A stretch of 64,000 nucleotides of DNA, taken from the NCBI GenBank assembly GCA_963747985.1, contig CAVVHG010000004.1, forward strand, positions 186,001 through 250,000, written 5' to 3'. Both the position numbers and the translations under genes were made by a program. Shown in pieces: positions 17,977 through 27,173 of the stretch. This DNA comes from JACADW01 sp963747985. Lineage in GTDB: Bacteria; Acidobacteriota; UBA6911. The notes under the pieces are model-generated. The model was given only the letters and a program-made list of their open reading frames with translations. It searched no databases and was not told the DNA's origin. Numbering within the stretch: position 1 is the first letter of the stretch; every line of letters starts with the position of its first letter.

Positions 17977-20900
17977 ATGACGACCCGGATCTTCCGCGGC
18001 ATTATCGCTGCAGTGCTGATGTTGCCTGTTGCCGGCACCCTTGTGATTTCCATCGCGCAGGAGAAGCCCGCTGCCGAAAGCGGGCAATTCAAGAACCTGA
18101 AGTATCGGCTGATCGGCCCCGCCGCGGGCGGGCGTGTTTCCAGGTCGGCCGGGGTCGCGGGTGACCCGCGTGTCTACTACGCCGGGACCGCATCGGGAGG
18201 CGTCTGGAAATCTTCCGACGGCGGGTATCGCTGGAAGCCGGTTCTCGACGAGCAACCGGTCTCCTCGATCGGGTCCCTGGCCGTGGCTCCGTCGGACTCG
18301 AACGTGATCTACGTCGGGACCGGGGAGGCGAACATTCGGGGAGATGTTGCTCCCGGCAACGGTATCTACAAGTCAATCGACGCCGGCAAGACATGGACCC
18401 GTGTCTGGAAGCAGGAAGGTCAGATAGGTACCATCGTTGTCCATCCGTCCAACCCGGATATGGCTTTTGCCGCCGTGCTCGGCCACGCATTCGGCCCGAA
18501 TCCTGAGCGCGGTGTTTACCGAACCGCGGACGGCGGGAAAACATGGGATCGAGTCCTTTCCAAAGATGTCGACACGGGCGCCTCCGACATCTGTTTCGAT
18601 ACGAAGAATCCCAACGTTCTGTTTGCCGGGATGTGGCAGGCGCGCCGCTTTCCATGGGGGATGACCAGCGGCGGTCCGGGCAGCGGGCTTTACGTGTCAC
18701 GCGACGGCGGATCGACCTGGAAGCAACTCACCCGGGAAAACGGCCTCCCCGAAGGCACGTTGGGCAAAATCGGGGTTGCCGTCGCACCGTCGGATTCCAG
18801 GCGCGTGTATGCTCTGATCGAGGCCGAGAAGGGCGGCCTCTACCGGTCCGACGACGGTGGTGACAGCTGGACGCTGGTGCACAGCGGCCACGGTATCCGC
18901 CAGCGAGCCTTTTACTACACCACATTGACTGTCGATCCCAACAACCCGGACGTCATCTGGTTCCCACAGGTGCCGATGCTGCGGAGTATCGACGGCGGTT
19001 ACACTGTCAAGAAGGTCAAGGGATTCCAGCACGGCGACCACCATGACATCTGGATCGATCCGGCAGACTCCAGGCGCCTGATCGACAGCAACGACGGCGG
19101 TGTCGAGATTTCTCTGGACGGCGGAGAAACCTGGTATGCCCCGCCGCTACCCATATCCCAGTTCTACCATGTAGCCGCGGACACCCGTAAACCTTACTAC
19201 GTGTCGGGAGCTATGCAGGACCTCGGGACGGCGTGCGGTCCCAGCAACAGCCTCGGCGCCGGAGGCATCGGCCTGTGCGACTGGTACTCGGTCGGCGGAG
19301 GAGAAGCCGGGTACACCGCCCATGACCCGTCCGATCCCAACATCGTGTATGCCGGAGAATACGGCGGGTACATTTCCCGGTACGACCACCGGACGAGGCA
19401 GGTTACGAACGTGGGTGTCTATCCGGATGTCATCTCAGGCCACGGCGCTGCCGATCAGCGCTACCGGTTCCAGTGGACGGCACCTATCCTGATCTCGCCG
19501 CACGATCCGAAGACCATCTATCATGGCGGCAACGTCCTGTTCAAAACGACGGACGGCGGGATGAGCTGGACGGCCATCAGCCCGGACCTGACGCGAAACG
19601 ACAAGTCGAAGCAGCAATGGTCCGGAGGCCCCATTACCGGTGACAATTCCGGAGCCGAGTATTACTGCACGATTTTTGCGCTTGCGGAATCGCCGCTGCA
19701 AAAAGGGGTCATATGGGCCGGAAGCGACGACGGCCTTGTTCACATCTCGCGCGACAGCGCCAGGACTTGGACCAATGTCACGGCGAATATCGCGGGGCTT
19801 CCCGAATGGGGGACTGTGAGCATAATAGAGGCCTCCCCGTTCGACGCCGCCACGGCATACGTGGTTGTCGACGCACACCGGCTCGACAACATGAAGCCCT
19901 ATGTCTGGAAGACCACTGACTTCGGCGCGACTTGGAAGAGCCTGGCCGCGGGTCTGCCGCAGGATGTCTACCTCCACTCGCTGCGGGAAGATCCCAGGCG
20001 GCGCGGGATGCTCTACGCCGGCTCCGAGCACGGCGTTTTCTTCTCGATTGACGACGGTTCCACCTGGCGGCCCCTCAAGTTGAACCTCCCGGACGTGGCG
20101 GTCCACGACCTGATTGTCAAGGGGGACGACCTGGTCTTGGCAACCCATGGGCGATCGGCCTGGATCCTCGATGACCTGACGCCCATCCGCGCGATGTCCA
20201 AACAAATCGAAGCCGAGGACGCCCATTTCTTCGATCCGCCGGCAGCGGTCCGCTACCGGCAATACTATTCGTCCAGGTCCGCGGGCTCATTTGATAACCC
20301 GCCCCCCGGTGCGATCTTGAACTACTTCCTGAAGGGGAAGGCCAAAGAGGAGGTGAAGATCGAAGTGCTCGACGCGAGTGGGGCCGTGATACGCACGCTG
20401 TCGAGCAAGCCCGAGGAAAAGCAGAGTTCGGAATTCGAATATGAGGATGAAGAGGAATCAAAGGATGTCCTCGGAACGGAGCCTGGGGTCAATCGCGCCT
20501 TTTGGGACTTGATGTATGCAGGTCCGGCTCGCATCAAGAACGCGAGGCTTGACGAGGGAAGCCTGAAGCAGGGCCCAATGGCACTCCCGGGTACCTACAC
20601 GCTCCGCCTCAACGCAGACGGAAAGGCTCAGACTGTTCGATTGACTGTCGAACCCGATCCCCGTGTAGCCGTGAGTCAGGCAGATCTGGAGAGCCAATTC
20701 AAGCTTTCACTCGCGATCAGTGACGCCGTTTCCAGCCTGGCCGAAGTCGTCAACCGCATCCGCTCCATCCGACAGCAGCTCAACTCGCTTTCTGATCTGC
20801 TCAAAGACAACCCGCAGGCTGCCAGGCTGATGAACTCGTCGAAAGAGTTAACCGGGAAACTGGACGACCTCGAGGCGAAGCTGCACAACCCGAAGGCGGA

Positions 20901-21162
20901 GATCTCTTACGACATCATGGCTCAGCCAGGGGGTGCCATGCTCTACTCGAAATTCTCCTCGCTGCTTTCGACGGTGCAGTCGTCCGACAGCAGGCCGACG
21001 CAGGGAATGACGGAGATGTACGGAGAATACCGCCGTCAGTTGGATGCGCTGACGAAGGATTTCCAGGCGCTCGTGGCGGGCCCGGTCGCCGACATCAATC
21101 AGTCGGCCCGCGATCTCAAGCTTCCCCACATTCTCGTTCAAGAGATGCCCGCGAAGCATTGA
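17977..21162 (+). CDS. Large secreted BNR/sortilin-like beta-propeller protein
   Basis: 1061 residues. ATG at 17977 follows GGGGGAG and leads into a signal peptide ending ISIAQEK. Residues about 40-760 carry many BNR/Asp-box repeats (SSDGGYRWKP, SIDAGKTWTRV, TADGGKTWDRV, SDDGGDSWTLV, TTDGGMSWTAI), as in VPS10/sortilin-type glycosyl-hydrolase-like propellers. The last 300 residues are a beta domain (DASGAVIRTLSS) followed by a helical, coiled-coil-prone tail with many Leu/Ser and Gln. Such proteins are abundant in Acidobacteriota; binding or hydrolase function is unproven. Confidence 0.85.
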   Translation: MTTRIFRGIIAAVLMLPVAGTLVISIAQEKPAAESGQFKNLKYRLIGPAAGGRVSRSAGVAGDPRVYYAGTASGGVWKSSDGGYRWKPVLDEQPVSSIGSLAVAPSDSNVIYVGTGEANIRGDVAPGNGIYKSIDAGKTWTRVWKQEGQIGTIVVHPSNPDMAFAAVLGHAFGPNPERGVYRTADGGKTWDRVLSKDVDTGASDICFDTKNPNVLFAGMWQARRFPWGMTSGGPGSGLYVSRDGGSTWKQLTRENGLPEGTLGKIGVAVAPSDSRRVYALIEAEKGGLYRSDDGGDSWTLVHSGHGIRQRAFYYTTLTVDPNNPDVIWFPQVPMLRSIDGGYTVKKVKGFQHGDHHDIWIDPADSRRLIDSNDGGVEISLDGGETWYAPPLPISQFYHVAADTRKPYYVSGAMQDLGTACGPSNSLGAGGIGLCDWYSVGGGEAGYTAHDPSDPNIVYAGEYGGYISRYDHRTRQVTNVGVYPDVISGHGAADQRYRFQWTAPILISPHDPKTIYHGGNVLFKTTDGGMSWTAISPDLTRNDKSKQQWSGGPITGDNSGAEYYCTIFALAESPLQKGVIWAGSDDGLVHISRDSARTWTNVTANIAGLPEWGTVSIIEASPFDAATAYVVVDAHRLDNMKPYVWKTTDFGATWKSLAAGLPQDVYLHSLREDPRRRGMLYAGSEHGVFFSIDDGSTWRPLKLNLPDVAVHDLIVKGDDLVLATHGRSAWILDDLTPIRAMSKQIEAEDAHFFDPPAAVRYRQYYSSRSAGSFDNPPPGAILNYFLKGKAKEEVKIEVLDASGAVIRTLSSKPEEKQSSEFEYEDEEESKDVLGTEPGVNRAFWDLMYAGPARIKNARLDEGSLKQGPMALPGTYTLRLNADGKAQTVRLTVEPDPRVAVSQADLESQFKLSLAISDAVSSLAEVVNRIRSIRQQLNSLSDLLKDNPQAARLMNSSKELTGKLDDLEAKLHNPKAEISYDIMAQPGGAMLYSKFSSLLSTVQSSDSRPTQGMTEMYGEYRRQLDALTKDFQALVAGPVADINQSARDLKLPHILVQEMPAKH

Positions 21163-21186
21163 AGGCAGACACGCCGTGCGGCCGGG

Positions 21187-22875
21187 TCATGCTTTCCGGA
21201 GCATCCGGCCGGGCCGTGCGCCGGTGTGGTTTCCGTCCTCGACCACCGGCACACCGTTGACGAGAACGTGCCGGATCCCCGCCGGGTATCGATGCGGGTT
21301 GTCGAAGGTGGCTTCGTCTTTGATTGTGGCCGCGTCGAAGACCACGATGTCCGCCTTGCGGCCCCGGGCTATCCTGCCGCGGTCCCCGATCCCCGCCTGG
21401 TCCGCGGGCATACTGGTCATCTTCTTGACCGCTGTCGGAAGATCGAACAGTCGTTTCTCGACCGTGTAGTAGGCCAGCACGCGCGCATGTGAGCCATAGG
21501 AGCGTGGGTGGGGACGCGAGGCCGCCGTTTTGCCTGTCGGTGCCATGCTCTCGCCATCCGAGCCGATCATCACAAGCGGGTTGCTCAGGACCATTTCGAC
21601 ATTCTGCGGGGACATTCCGTACCCGATGAAGGGCACATCACCGTCTTCCTCCTCGAGCAGGCGCAGCAGGGCGTCGATCGGCCGGATCTTCCACAGCGCA
21701 CTGATCTGTGCCATGTTCATGCCCACCAGCGCGCCGTTTTGCGCCTTGCGCGCCCGGCTGATGACGATGAGGTCGTAGTCGCCAGGGTCGGCGGCGATGC
21801 GGGATGCCACTTCCTCCCGGATGCGCTGCCGGCTTCCCGCGTCCCTCAGCCGCTCCAGGGTAGCCTGGGTACCACCCTCCAGCGCCCAGTCCGGGAGGAA
21901 GATGGACAGCCCGGTCGAGTACGCGATGTAGGGGTAGGCATCGGCCATCACCTCAACGCCCTGCCTGCGCGCGGACTCGATCAGATCCAGCGCCGGCCGC
22001 TGCTTTCCCCAGTTCTGACGGCCCGCGGCTTTGAGGTGCGATATCTCCACTCTGGCCCCCGTGAGCCGGCCGATATCGATGGCTTCATTCACGGCGTCGA
22101 GCAGCAGGGCTTCCTCGTCGCGGATGTGGGACGCATACAGCCCGCCCCGGCGGGCGACGATTCGCGCCATCTCCACGATCTCCGCGGCAGGCGTGTAACG
22201 ACCGGGTGTGTATTCCAATCCGGTAGAAAGTCCGAATGCGCCCTGGTCCATCCCTTCCTCGACCGCCCTCAGAACCCCCTTCATTTCGTCCTGGGCCAGC
22301 GGACGATTCACCTCGCCCACCTGGGCCGCCCGGATTGTCCCCTGGCCCAGCAGCAGGGCATGGTTCACGCTGATCCCGGTGCGCTCAATGCGCGAACAGT
22401 AGGAAGCAACGTCAGTCCAGTCCGCTTCTATGCCTTCATTCGCCAGCCAGTTCTTCCGGATTTCATCTGAGCCGATGCCGCGCAGCGGCGCGGCCGAGGA
22501 GCCGCAGTTGCCGGTCACTTCCGTCGTGATTCCCTGGCGTACCCTGCTGTCGGCTGTGGGGCAGGAAAGGATCCCCTCGTCGGAATGGGTGTGAATATCG
22601 ATGAAGCCGGGACAGACCTGAAGACCCGTCACATCGATCACCCGTTTGACCCGTTCGGGAGCGATCGTGCCGACTGCTTCGATGGTGTCTCCCGTGATTC
22701 CCAGGTCAGCCTGCCAGGCAGCGCCCCCTGTCCCATCGAGCAGCGTACCTCCCTTGAGCAGCAGATCGAAAGGAGTCGCGGCTGACAGCCTCAACGGCAG
22801 GGTCGATCCCAATGCGAAAACCAGCTTTCCTCCGTCGGCAATAAACTCGCGTCGATTCATTCGTTTCGACATCAT
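21187..22875 (-). CDS. Exported N-acyl-D-amino-acid deacylase (D-aminoacylase family)
   Basis: 562 residues. The N-terminus MNRREFIADGGKL has the RRxF core of a Tat signal. Metal and catalytic motifs: GFIDIHTHSDEG (HxH), TGNCGSS, YASHIRDE, EISHLKAAG, and late IGSDGESM. The C-terminal RGRKADIVVFDAATIKD closes the amidohydrolase beta sandwich. It likely deacylates N-acyl-D-amino acids in the periplasm, perhaps from peptidoglycan or peptide turnover. Convergent with the propeller gene. Start may be either of two adjacent ATGs, or the ATG at 22860 before NRREF. Confidence 0.87.
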   Translation of the reverse strand: MMSKRMNRREFIADGGKLVFALGSTLPLRLSAATPFDLLLKGGTLLDGTGGAAWQADLGITGDTIEAVGTIAPERVKRVIDVTGLQVCPGFIDIHTHSDEGILSCPTADSRVRQGITTEVTGNCGSSAAPLRGIGSDEIRKNWLANEGIEADWTDVASYCSRIERTGISVNHALLLGQGTIRAAQVGEVNRPLAQDEMKGVLRAVEEGMDQGAFGLSTGLEYTPGRYTPAAEIVEMARIVARRGGLYASHIRDEEALLLDAVNEAIDIGRLTGARVEISHLKAAGRQNWGKQRPALDLIESARRQGVEVMADAYPYIAYSTGLSIFLPDWALEGGTQATLERLRDAGSRQRIREEVASRIAADPGDYDLIVISRARKAQNGALVGMNMAQISALWKIRPIDALLRLLEEEDGDVPFIGYGMSPQNVEMVLSNPLVMIGSDGESMAPTGKTAASRPHPRSYGSHARVLAYYTVEKRLFDLPTAVKKMTSMPADQAGIGDRGRIARGRKADIVVFDAATIKDEATFDNPHRYPAGIRHVLVNGVPVVEDGNHTGARPGRMLRKA

Positions 22876-22926
22876 TCAGCCCCCGGTTTCATTGGTGGTT
22901 CGAGGATTTTGCCCGCACTTCAGGCT

Positions 22927-23463
22927 TCATGCGCTTCTCAGCGACCTCAGTTGGTCCAGGTAGGTCGACCGGATTTCCGCCAGCTCTCTATCATACCGTC
23001 CGTCGCGAAAGTCGGGAAAAGTCCATTCGAAGGGTTGGTATTTCCCGGCGCGGTAGCGCGCGATCATGTCGGCATAGATGCCGTCGCCCAGATGGATCTT
23101 CTGTCCGGCATACTTGGCGCTTGCGAGCACCACCTTGTTGTGATCGATGTAGCCGATGTCCAGGTTTACCCTGCGCCCGCCGCCAGCCGCAAGATCCTCT
23201 TCGATCTCATTGCATACCAGCTTGGCTTCGCGGATCGATTCCGGAGGCACCAGCCGGTTGAATGAGATGATGCGCCGGCGGAGCCCCGGACCCATCTCGC
23301 CGTCGTAATAATGCGTGGCGTCGAAGATATGGTCGCCGCCCGAAAAATCGAGCGAACCCCAGCGCTCCTCCAGTCGGACGAGAGCCAGTTCGAGAGCCGG
23401 GGCATCGGACCAGAGCACCGCGACGATCAGCTTAACAGGATCAGCGCTCTGTGGCCTGGTCAT
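22927..23463 (-). CDS. DUF4416 family protein
   Basis: 178 residues. The ATG (23461-23463) lies inside the end of the preceding NAT gene, which it overlaps by 23 bp, suggesting translational coupling. Typical DUF4416 features: VKLIVAVLWSD at the start, HYYDGEMGPGLRRRIISF, VNLDIGYIDHNKVVLAS, IHLGDGIYADMI and the C-terminal FEWTFPDFRDGRY. The family function is unknown. Length is usual. A longer upstream extension within the NAT gene is not used. Confidence 0.8.
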   Translation of the reverse strand: MTRPQSADPVKLIVAVLWSDAPALELALVRLEERWGSLDFSGGDHIFDATHYYDGEMGPGLRRRIISFNRLVPPESIREAKLVCNEIEEDLAAGGGRRVNLDIGYIDHNKVVLASAKYAGQKIHLGDGIYADMIARYRAGKYQPFEWTFPDFRDGRYDRELAEIRSTYLDQLRSLRSA

Positions 23464-24286
23464 TGAGGCTTCCCCTGCGCTGAAGGATAGAGATGGCGCG
23501 CGCGGCAACCGTCGACGATATCCCGAAATCGCGCGTGATGCGACCGACAAGCAAATCCCGGGATATCCGCTCGCTCCGCACTCCATCGAAGCCGCGCACC
23601 TGATATCGGTCTGCACGAAGATAAATCCGGCGATCACCGTCGATGCGAGTGAGAAGCGGGTATCTCATCATGTCCCACTCGAAGGAGTCGTCCCACACAC
23701 GGAGGAACTCAGATGCGTCCACCGGCTCGATCTTGTAGGTCAGGCGCAGCGAGCGTGACTTGCTCTCAACGGTGTGCAGTTCGAATCTCCTGCTCCCCGC
23801 CCGTGGTAACAGCAGCAGGCTATTGAAGGCGTTCTGAACGCTGCACGGCGCCTCCGACGACAGCGGGACAGGCGCGAGGATCAGGTAACCGGGGTCGAGA
23901 AGGTGTGGCCTTTTCCCGATCCACAACAGGAGTGCGCAATGCGTATTCGCGCCATAGCTTCGATCGGCCAGGATCGGCTCGGTTTCGTAGCCGAGGGCGC
24001 GCAGCAGGTGCATGAGGGCCGCGGTCAGGGAAAAGCAGGTTCCACCGGCGCCGAGAGTGTAGTGGTCAGACAGAACCTGAGCCGGGTGCCGTCGCGCACG
24101 TTCCGGGATTCCTGCTTCTTCGTCGCTGATGATCTTGGTCAGGTTTTCGTACGGGATCGTGGCAAATGCCCGCACCAATCGGCGGAGAAGCTCGCCGGGG
24201 GGCAGGTTCTCGCTCAGGCGGAAATGCTCCAGGAAACGGAGCAATTCCTCCCGGGAAGGAGGCGGCGCCAAAGGATGGAGGCTCAT
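23441..24286 (-). CDS. Arylamine N-acetyltransferase-like protein
   Basis: 281 residues, normal for the NAT family. The Cys-His-Asp triad is visible as C84 (GAGGTCFSL), H116 (NTHCALL) and D131 (LLDPGY); IPYENLT near residue 45 is another NAT landmark. NATs transfer acetyl or larger acyl groups from CoA to arylamines or build amide bonds in secondary metabolism. Its coupling to a DUF4416 gene suggests a shared but unknown pathway. The region upstream is the tandem-repeat array. Confidence 0.82.
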   Translation of the reverse strand: MSLHPLAPPPSREELLRFLEHFRLSENLPPGELLRRLVRAFATIPYENLTKIISDEEAGIPERARRHPAQVLSDHYTLGAGGTCFSLTAALMHLLRALGYETEPILADRSYGANTHCALLLWIGKRPHLLDPGYLILAPVPLSSEAPCSVQNAFNSLLLLPRAGSRRFELHTVESKSRSLRLTYKIEPVDASEFLRVWDDSFEWDMMRYPLLTRIDGDRRIYLRADRYQVRGFDGVRSERISRDLLVGRITRDFGISSTVAARAISILQRRGSLNDQATER

Positions 24287-24428
24287 AGCAGCGTAATTAT
24301 AGCCTCCGGGGGGCCCCGGCGCTCTCCCGTGTCGCGCCGAGCGACAATTGACAGGCAGGGCCCTGTGGTTCGGACAGTGAGGACTACGAGAGTGGTGACG
24401 CGTGACAGGCAGCCTGCGCTGCAGGGAC

Positions 24429-24520
24429 GCTGTTCAACCCCTCCAGGGTTGACATCTTCTGATCATCCCGATGCCCGGGGTTTGCACCCCGGGCTGTTCT
24501 ATTCGACGCTTTCAGCGTCG
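24429..24520 (+). repeat. Three-hairpin module, element B left boundary
   Basis: Hairpins TCAACCC/GGGTTGA (24434-24452), CCCGGGG-TTTGCA-CCCCGGG (24474-24493) and CGACGCT-TTC-AGCGTCG (24504-24520). The second half of this module is the start of the tandem unit. Confidence 0.75.
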
Positions 24521-25760
24521 CCCATGTCGATCGCGGCTCCCATCTGCAAGGCATCTCCGCCACCGGCGAGTCAATGGGCTGGACGGCTTTGCACCCCGGG
24601 TTGTTCTATTCGACGCTTTCAGCGTCGCCCATGTCGATCGCGGCTCCCATCTGCAAGGCATCTCCGCCACCGGCGAGTCAATGGGCTGAACGGCTTTGCA
24701 CCCCGGTTGTTCTATTCGACGCTTTCAGCGTCGCCCATGTCGATCGCGGCTGGCATCTGTGAGGCATCGCCGCCACCGGCGAGTCAATGGGCTGGACGGC
24801 TTTGCACCCCGGGTTGTTCTATTCGACGCTTTCAGCGTCGCCCATGTCGATCGCGGCTGGCATCTGTGAGGCATCGCCGCCACCGGCGAGTCAATTGGCT
24901 GGACGGCTTTGCACCCCGGGCTGTTCTATTCGACGCTTTCGGCGTCGCCCATGTCGATCGCGGCTCCCATCTGCAAGGCATCGCCGCCACCGGCGAGTCA
25001 ATGGGCTGAACGGCTTTGCATCCCGGGTTGTTCTATTCGACGCTTTCGGCGTCGTCGGTGTCGATCGCGGCTGGCATCTGTGAGGCATCGCCGCCATCGG
25101 CGAGTCAATGGGCTGAACGGCTTTGCACCCCGGGTTGTTCTATTCGACGCTTTCAGCGTCGCCCATGTCGATCGCGGCTCCCATCTGCAAGGCATCGCCG
25201 CCATCGGCGTGTCAATGGGCTGAACGGCTTTGCACCCCGGTTGTTCTATTCGACGCTTTCAGCGTCGCCCATGTCGATCGCGGCTCCCATCTGCAAGGCA
25301 TCTCCGCCACCGGCGAGTCAATGGGCTGGACGGCTTTGCACCCCGGGTTGTTCTATTCGACGCTTTCAGCGTCGCCCATGTCGATCGCGGCTCCCATCTG
25401 CAAGGCATCTCCGCCACCGGCGAGTCAATGGGCTGAACGGCTTTGCACCCCGGTTGTTCTATTCGACGCTTTCAGCGTCGCCCATGTCGATCGCGGCTCC
25501 CATCTGCAAGGCATCGCCGCCATCGGCGAGTCAATGGGCTGAACGGCTTTGCACCCCGGTTGTTCTATTCGACGCTTTCAGCGTCGCCCATGTCGATCGC
25601 GGCTCCCATCTGCAAGGCATCGCCGCCATCGGCGAGTCAATGGGCTGGACGGCTTTGCACCCCGGGCTGTTCTATTCGACGCTTTCAGCGTCGCCCATGT
25701 CGATCGCGGCTCCCATCTGCAAGGCATCGCCGCCATCGGCGAGTCAATGGGCTGAACGGC
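24481..25760. repeat. Tandem array: twelve units of 106-107 bp
   Basis: Units start at 24481, 24588, 24695, 24801, 24908, 25015, 25122, 25229, 25335, 25442, 25548 and 25654. Each holds TTTGCACCCCGGG, the hairpin CGACGCT-TTC-AGCGTCG (TTC-AGC varying to TTC-GGC), a 6-bp pair GCCCAT/ATGGGC that can close a larger stem, and a CGCCG/CGGCG hairpin. The 106-bp units lack one G in the CCCCGGG run. Subtypes differ at CTCCCATCTGCAAGGC versus CTGGCATCTGTGAGGC and at CCACC versus CCATC. Units are near-identical, indicating recent amplification or homogenisation. There are no unique spacers, so this is not CRISPR. Confidence 0.92.
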
Positions 25761-25798
25761 ATGGTCACTCTCAGTCCCCACGCGCAGCACGTCGGACT

Positions 25799-25893
25799 CG
25801 ACCCCGAAGGGGGTCGGACAGATCAGCCCGGGGTGCAAACCCCGGGGAGGATCGGATCTGCCGCAAGGCCCAACCCTGAAAGGGTTGGACAGC
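25799..25893 (-). repeat. Three-hairpin module, element B right boundary (inverted)
   Basis: Hairpins CGACCCC-GAAG-GGGGTCG (25799-25816), CCCGGGGT-GCAA-ACCCCGGG (25827-25846) and CCAACCCT-GAA-AGGGTTGG (25870-25888). It is the inverted counterpart of the left module, so the array lies inside a long inverted repeat. Confidence 0.75.
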
Positions 25894-26009
25894 GATCACC
25901 TGACGAGACGAGGTCACTTCAATTCGCACAGTCTGAATCACAGAGGCAGGGCGCACGGCTCTTCATTGGGCCGCAGTGAAACCGATGAGATCACTTCGTG
26001 CCGTTCTTA

Positions 26010-27005
26010 CTAAGCCCAGAAGATACCGGGTGTCTGCGTCGGTCCGTCGAGATGACCGACCAGCCTCTTTTCCATCTGGTCGCGCAGGCGGCCCATGCTG
26101 TCACGCATCCGGTTCATTTCCCCTTCCGGGAGCGGTTCGAATGTCCTCGCAACCTCGATATTGCGATCAAGGAAGGCCAGCTGAGGCATTCCCACTACAG
26201 CTGCGGTCACCGGAAGGCTCATCGAATAGCGGAGCAGTTGAGCCGGATCCGCGTTCGCGGCCTTCGGGTCGAGGAGGAATTCCTGACCCATCACTTTCAT
26301 CGCGATGATGCCGAGGTTCTTCTTCTTTGCGGCTGGCAGAGCCGTCTGCTCGAACTGGCCGTTTTGCGTCGGGTTGAGTGCCATCTGGACGCAATCCAGG
26401 TCGTGGCGCTCAATCGCCCGGGCAAGCACGGCGCCTTCGGTGTGGCTGGTCATGCCGATGAATCGGGTCATCTTCTGCTCACGTGCTTCCAGCAGGCCCT
26501 TCAGCGCGCCGTTCGGTGCTTCGATCTTCTCCAAATCTTCCGCATGTCCCAGGCTGTGGATGTGGCACAGGTCCACCTGGCTCACCTGCAGCCGCTTGAG
26601 GCTGCCTTCGAGACGGCGCATGAAATCGTCGCGCGTACGGTCGGGGATCTTGGTCGCGATCCAGACATCCTTTCTGCGGGTCGCGAGGAATCGGCCGACG
26701 CGAGTCTCGCTCTTGCCGTCCCCGTAAGAGTAGGCGCTGTCCAGGTAAGTGATGCCGTGATCGACGGCACGGTTCAGGACGGAAAGTGCCTCATCCTCGT
26801 CCTCGTACATCAGGAACCGGCTCCCGCACCCGAAAGCCAGTATGGACACCTGCGCGCCGGTTCTTCCCAATGTCCGTTTGGGAAGCGTCTGCGCCGCGGC
26901 AGGAGCCGCCGTGCCGATGTTGCTGAGAACCGTCATGCCGGCTCCGACTGCGGTAGTGCCGGCCAGGCGCTCCAGGAACTCTCTGCGAGACTCATCCTTG
27001 CTCAT
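26010..27005 (-). CDS. Tat-exported aldo/keto reductase
   Basis: 331 residues. ATG at 27005 follows GGAGG. The N-terminus has a twin-arginine signal (SRREFLERLAGTTAVGAGM, cleavage near AAAQT at residue 40). Tetrad: D89, Y94 (DSAYSYGDG), K119 (IATKI), H150 (CHIHS). Export of folded enzyme with bound cofactor by Tat fits. It acts on an unknown carbonyl substrate, possibly a sugar derivative given the neighbouring genes. A 28-codon ORF lies just upstream on the same strand. Confidence 0.85.
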   Translation of the reverse strand: MSKDESRREFLERLAGTTAVGAGMTVLSNIGTAAPAAAQTLPKRTLGRTGAQVSILAFGCGSRFLMYEDEDEALSVLNRAVDHGITYLDSAYSYGDGKSETRVGRFLATRRKDVWIATKIPDRTRDDFMRRLEGSLKRLQVSQVDLCHIHSLGHAEDLEKIEAPNGALKGLLEAREQKMTRFIGMTSHTEGAVLARAIERHDLDCVQMALNPTQNGQFEQTALPAAKKKNLGIIAMKVMGQEFLLDPKAANADPAQLLRYSMSLPVTAAVVGMPQLAFLDRNIEVARTFEPLPEGEMNRMRDSMGRLRDQMEKRLVGHLDGPTQTPGIFWA

Positions 27006-27061
27006 CTGAATCCTCCTGTCTGTAGCAATATGATTCACCCGTGGGGCCGCACCGTCAATTC

Positions 27062-27148
27062 CTACCTCTCAGGTTTCTTCGGCACCGGCGTTGTTGCAGC
27101 TCCGACAAACATGGACGCAACAGTCAGAAAATCCTTCAGCGCCATCAT
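27062..27148 (-). CDS. Candidate 28-residue peptide with strong ribosome-binding site
   Basis: ATG-ATG at 27143-27148 is preceded by GGAGGAGG at normal spacing, and the frame runs to TAG at 27062. The peptide starts MMALKDFLTVASMFVGAATT and ends in a basic PKKPER tail; I do not recognise it. It sits between the glucuronidase-like gene (25 bp upstream) and the aldo/keto reductase (56 bp downstream), so it is part of their likely operon. It may be a leader or a true small protein. Confidence 0.45.
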   Translation of the reverse strand: MMALKDFLTVASMFVGAATTPVPKKPER

Positions 27149-27173
27149 CGGAGACCTCCTCCGTGACAGTCGC

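Larger units (their letters stand above)
24287..26009. other. 1.7-kb non-coding region holding hairpin element B
   Basis: No credible gene. Open frames here are translations of the tandem repeat in several frames and both strands (repeated HPGLFYSTLSASP and similar). It contains two inverted boundary modules and twelve tandem units. Confidence 0.75.

Noticed and set aside
24481..25760. CRISPR array
   Set aside because: The 107-bp units are contiguous and nearly identical throughout; there is no short repeat alternating with unique spacers and no cas gene nearby.
24471..25979. Several overlapping ORFs encoding repeats such as HPGLFYSTLSASP
   Set aside because: The tandem DNA repeat is open in multiple frames on both strands because its unit has few stops; no ribosome-binding site, codon pattern or domain supports translation.
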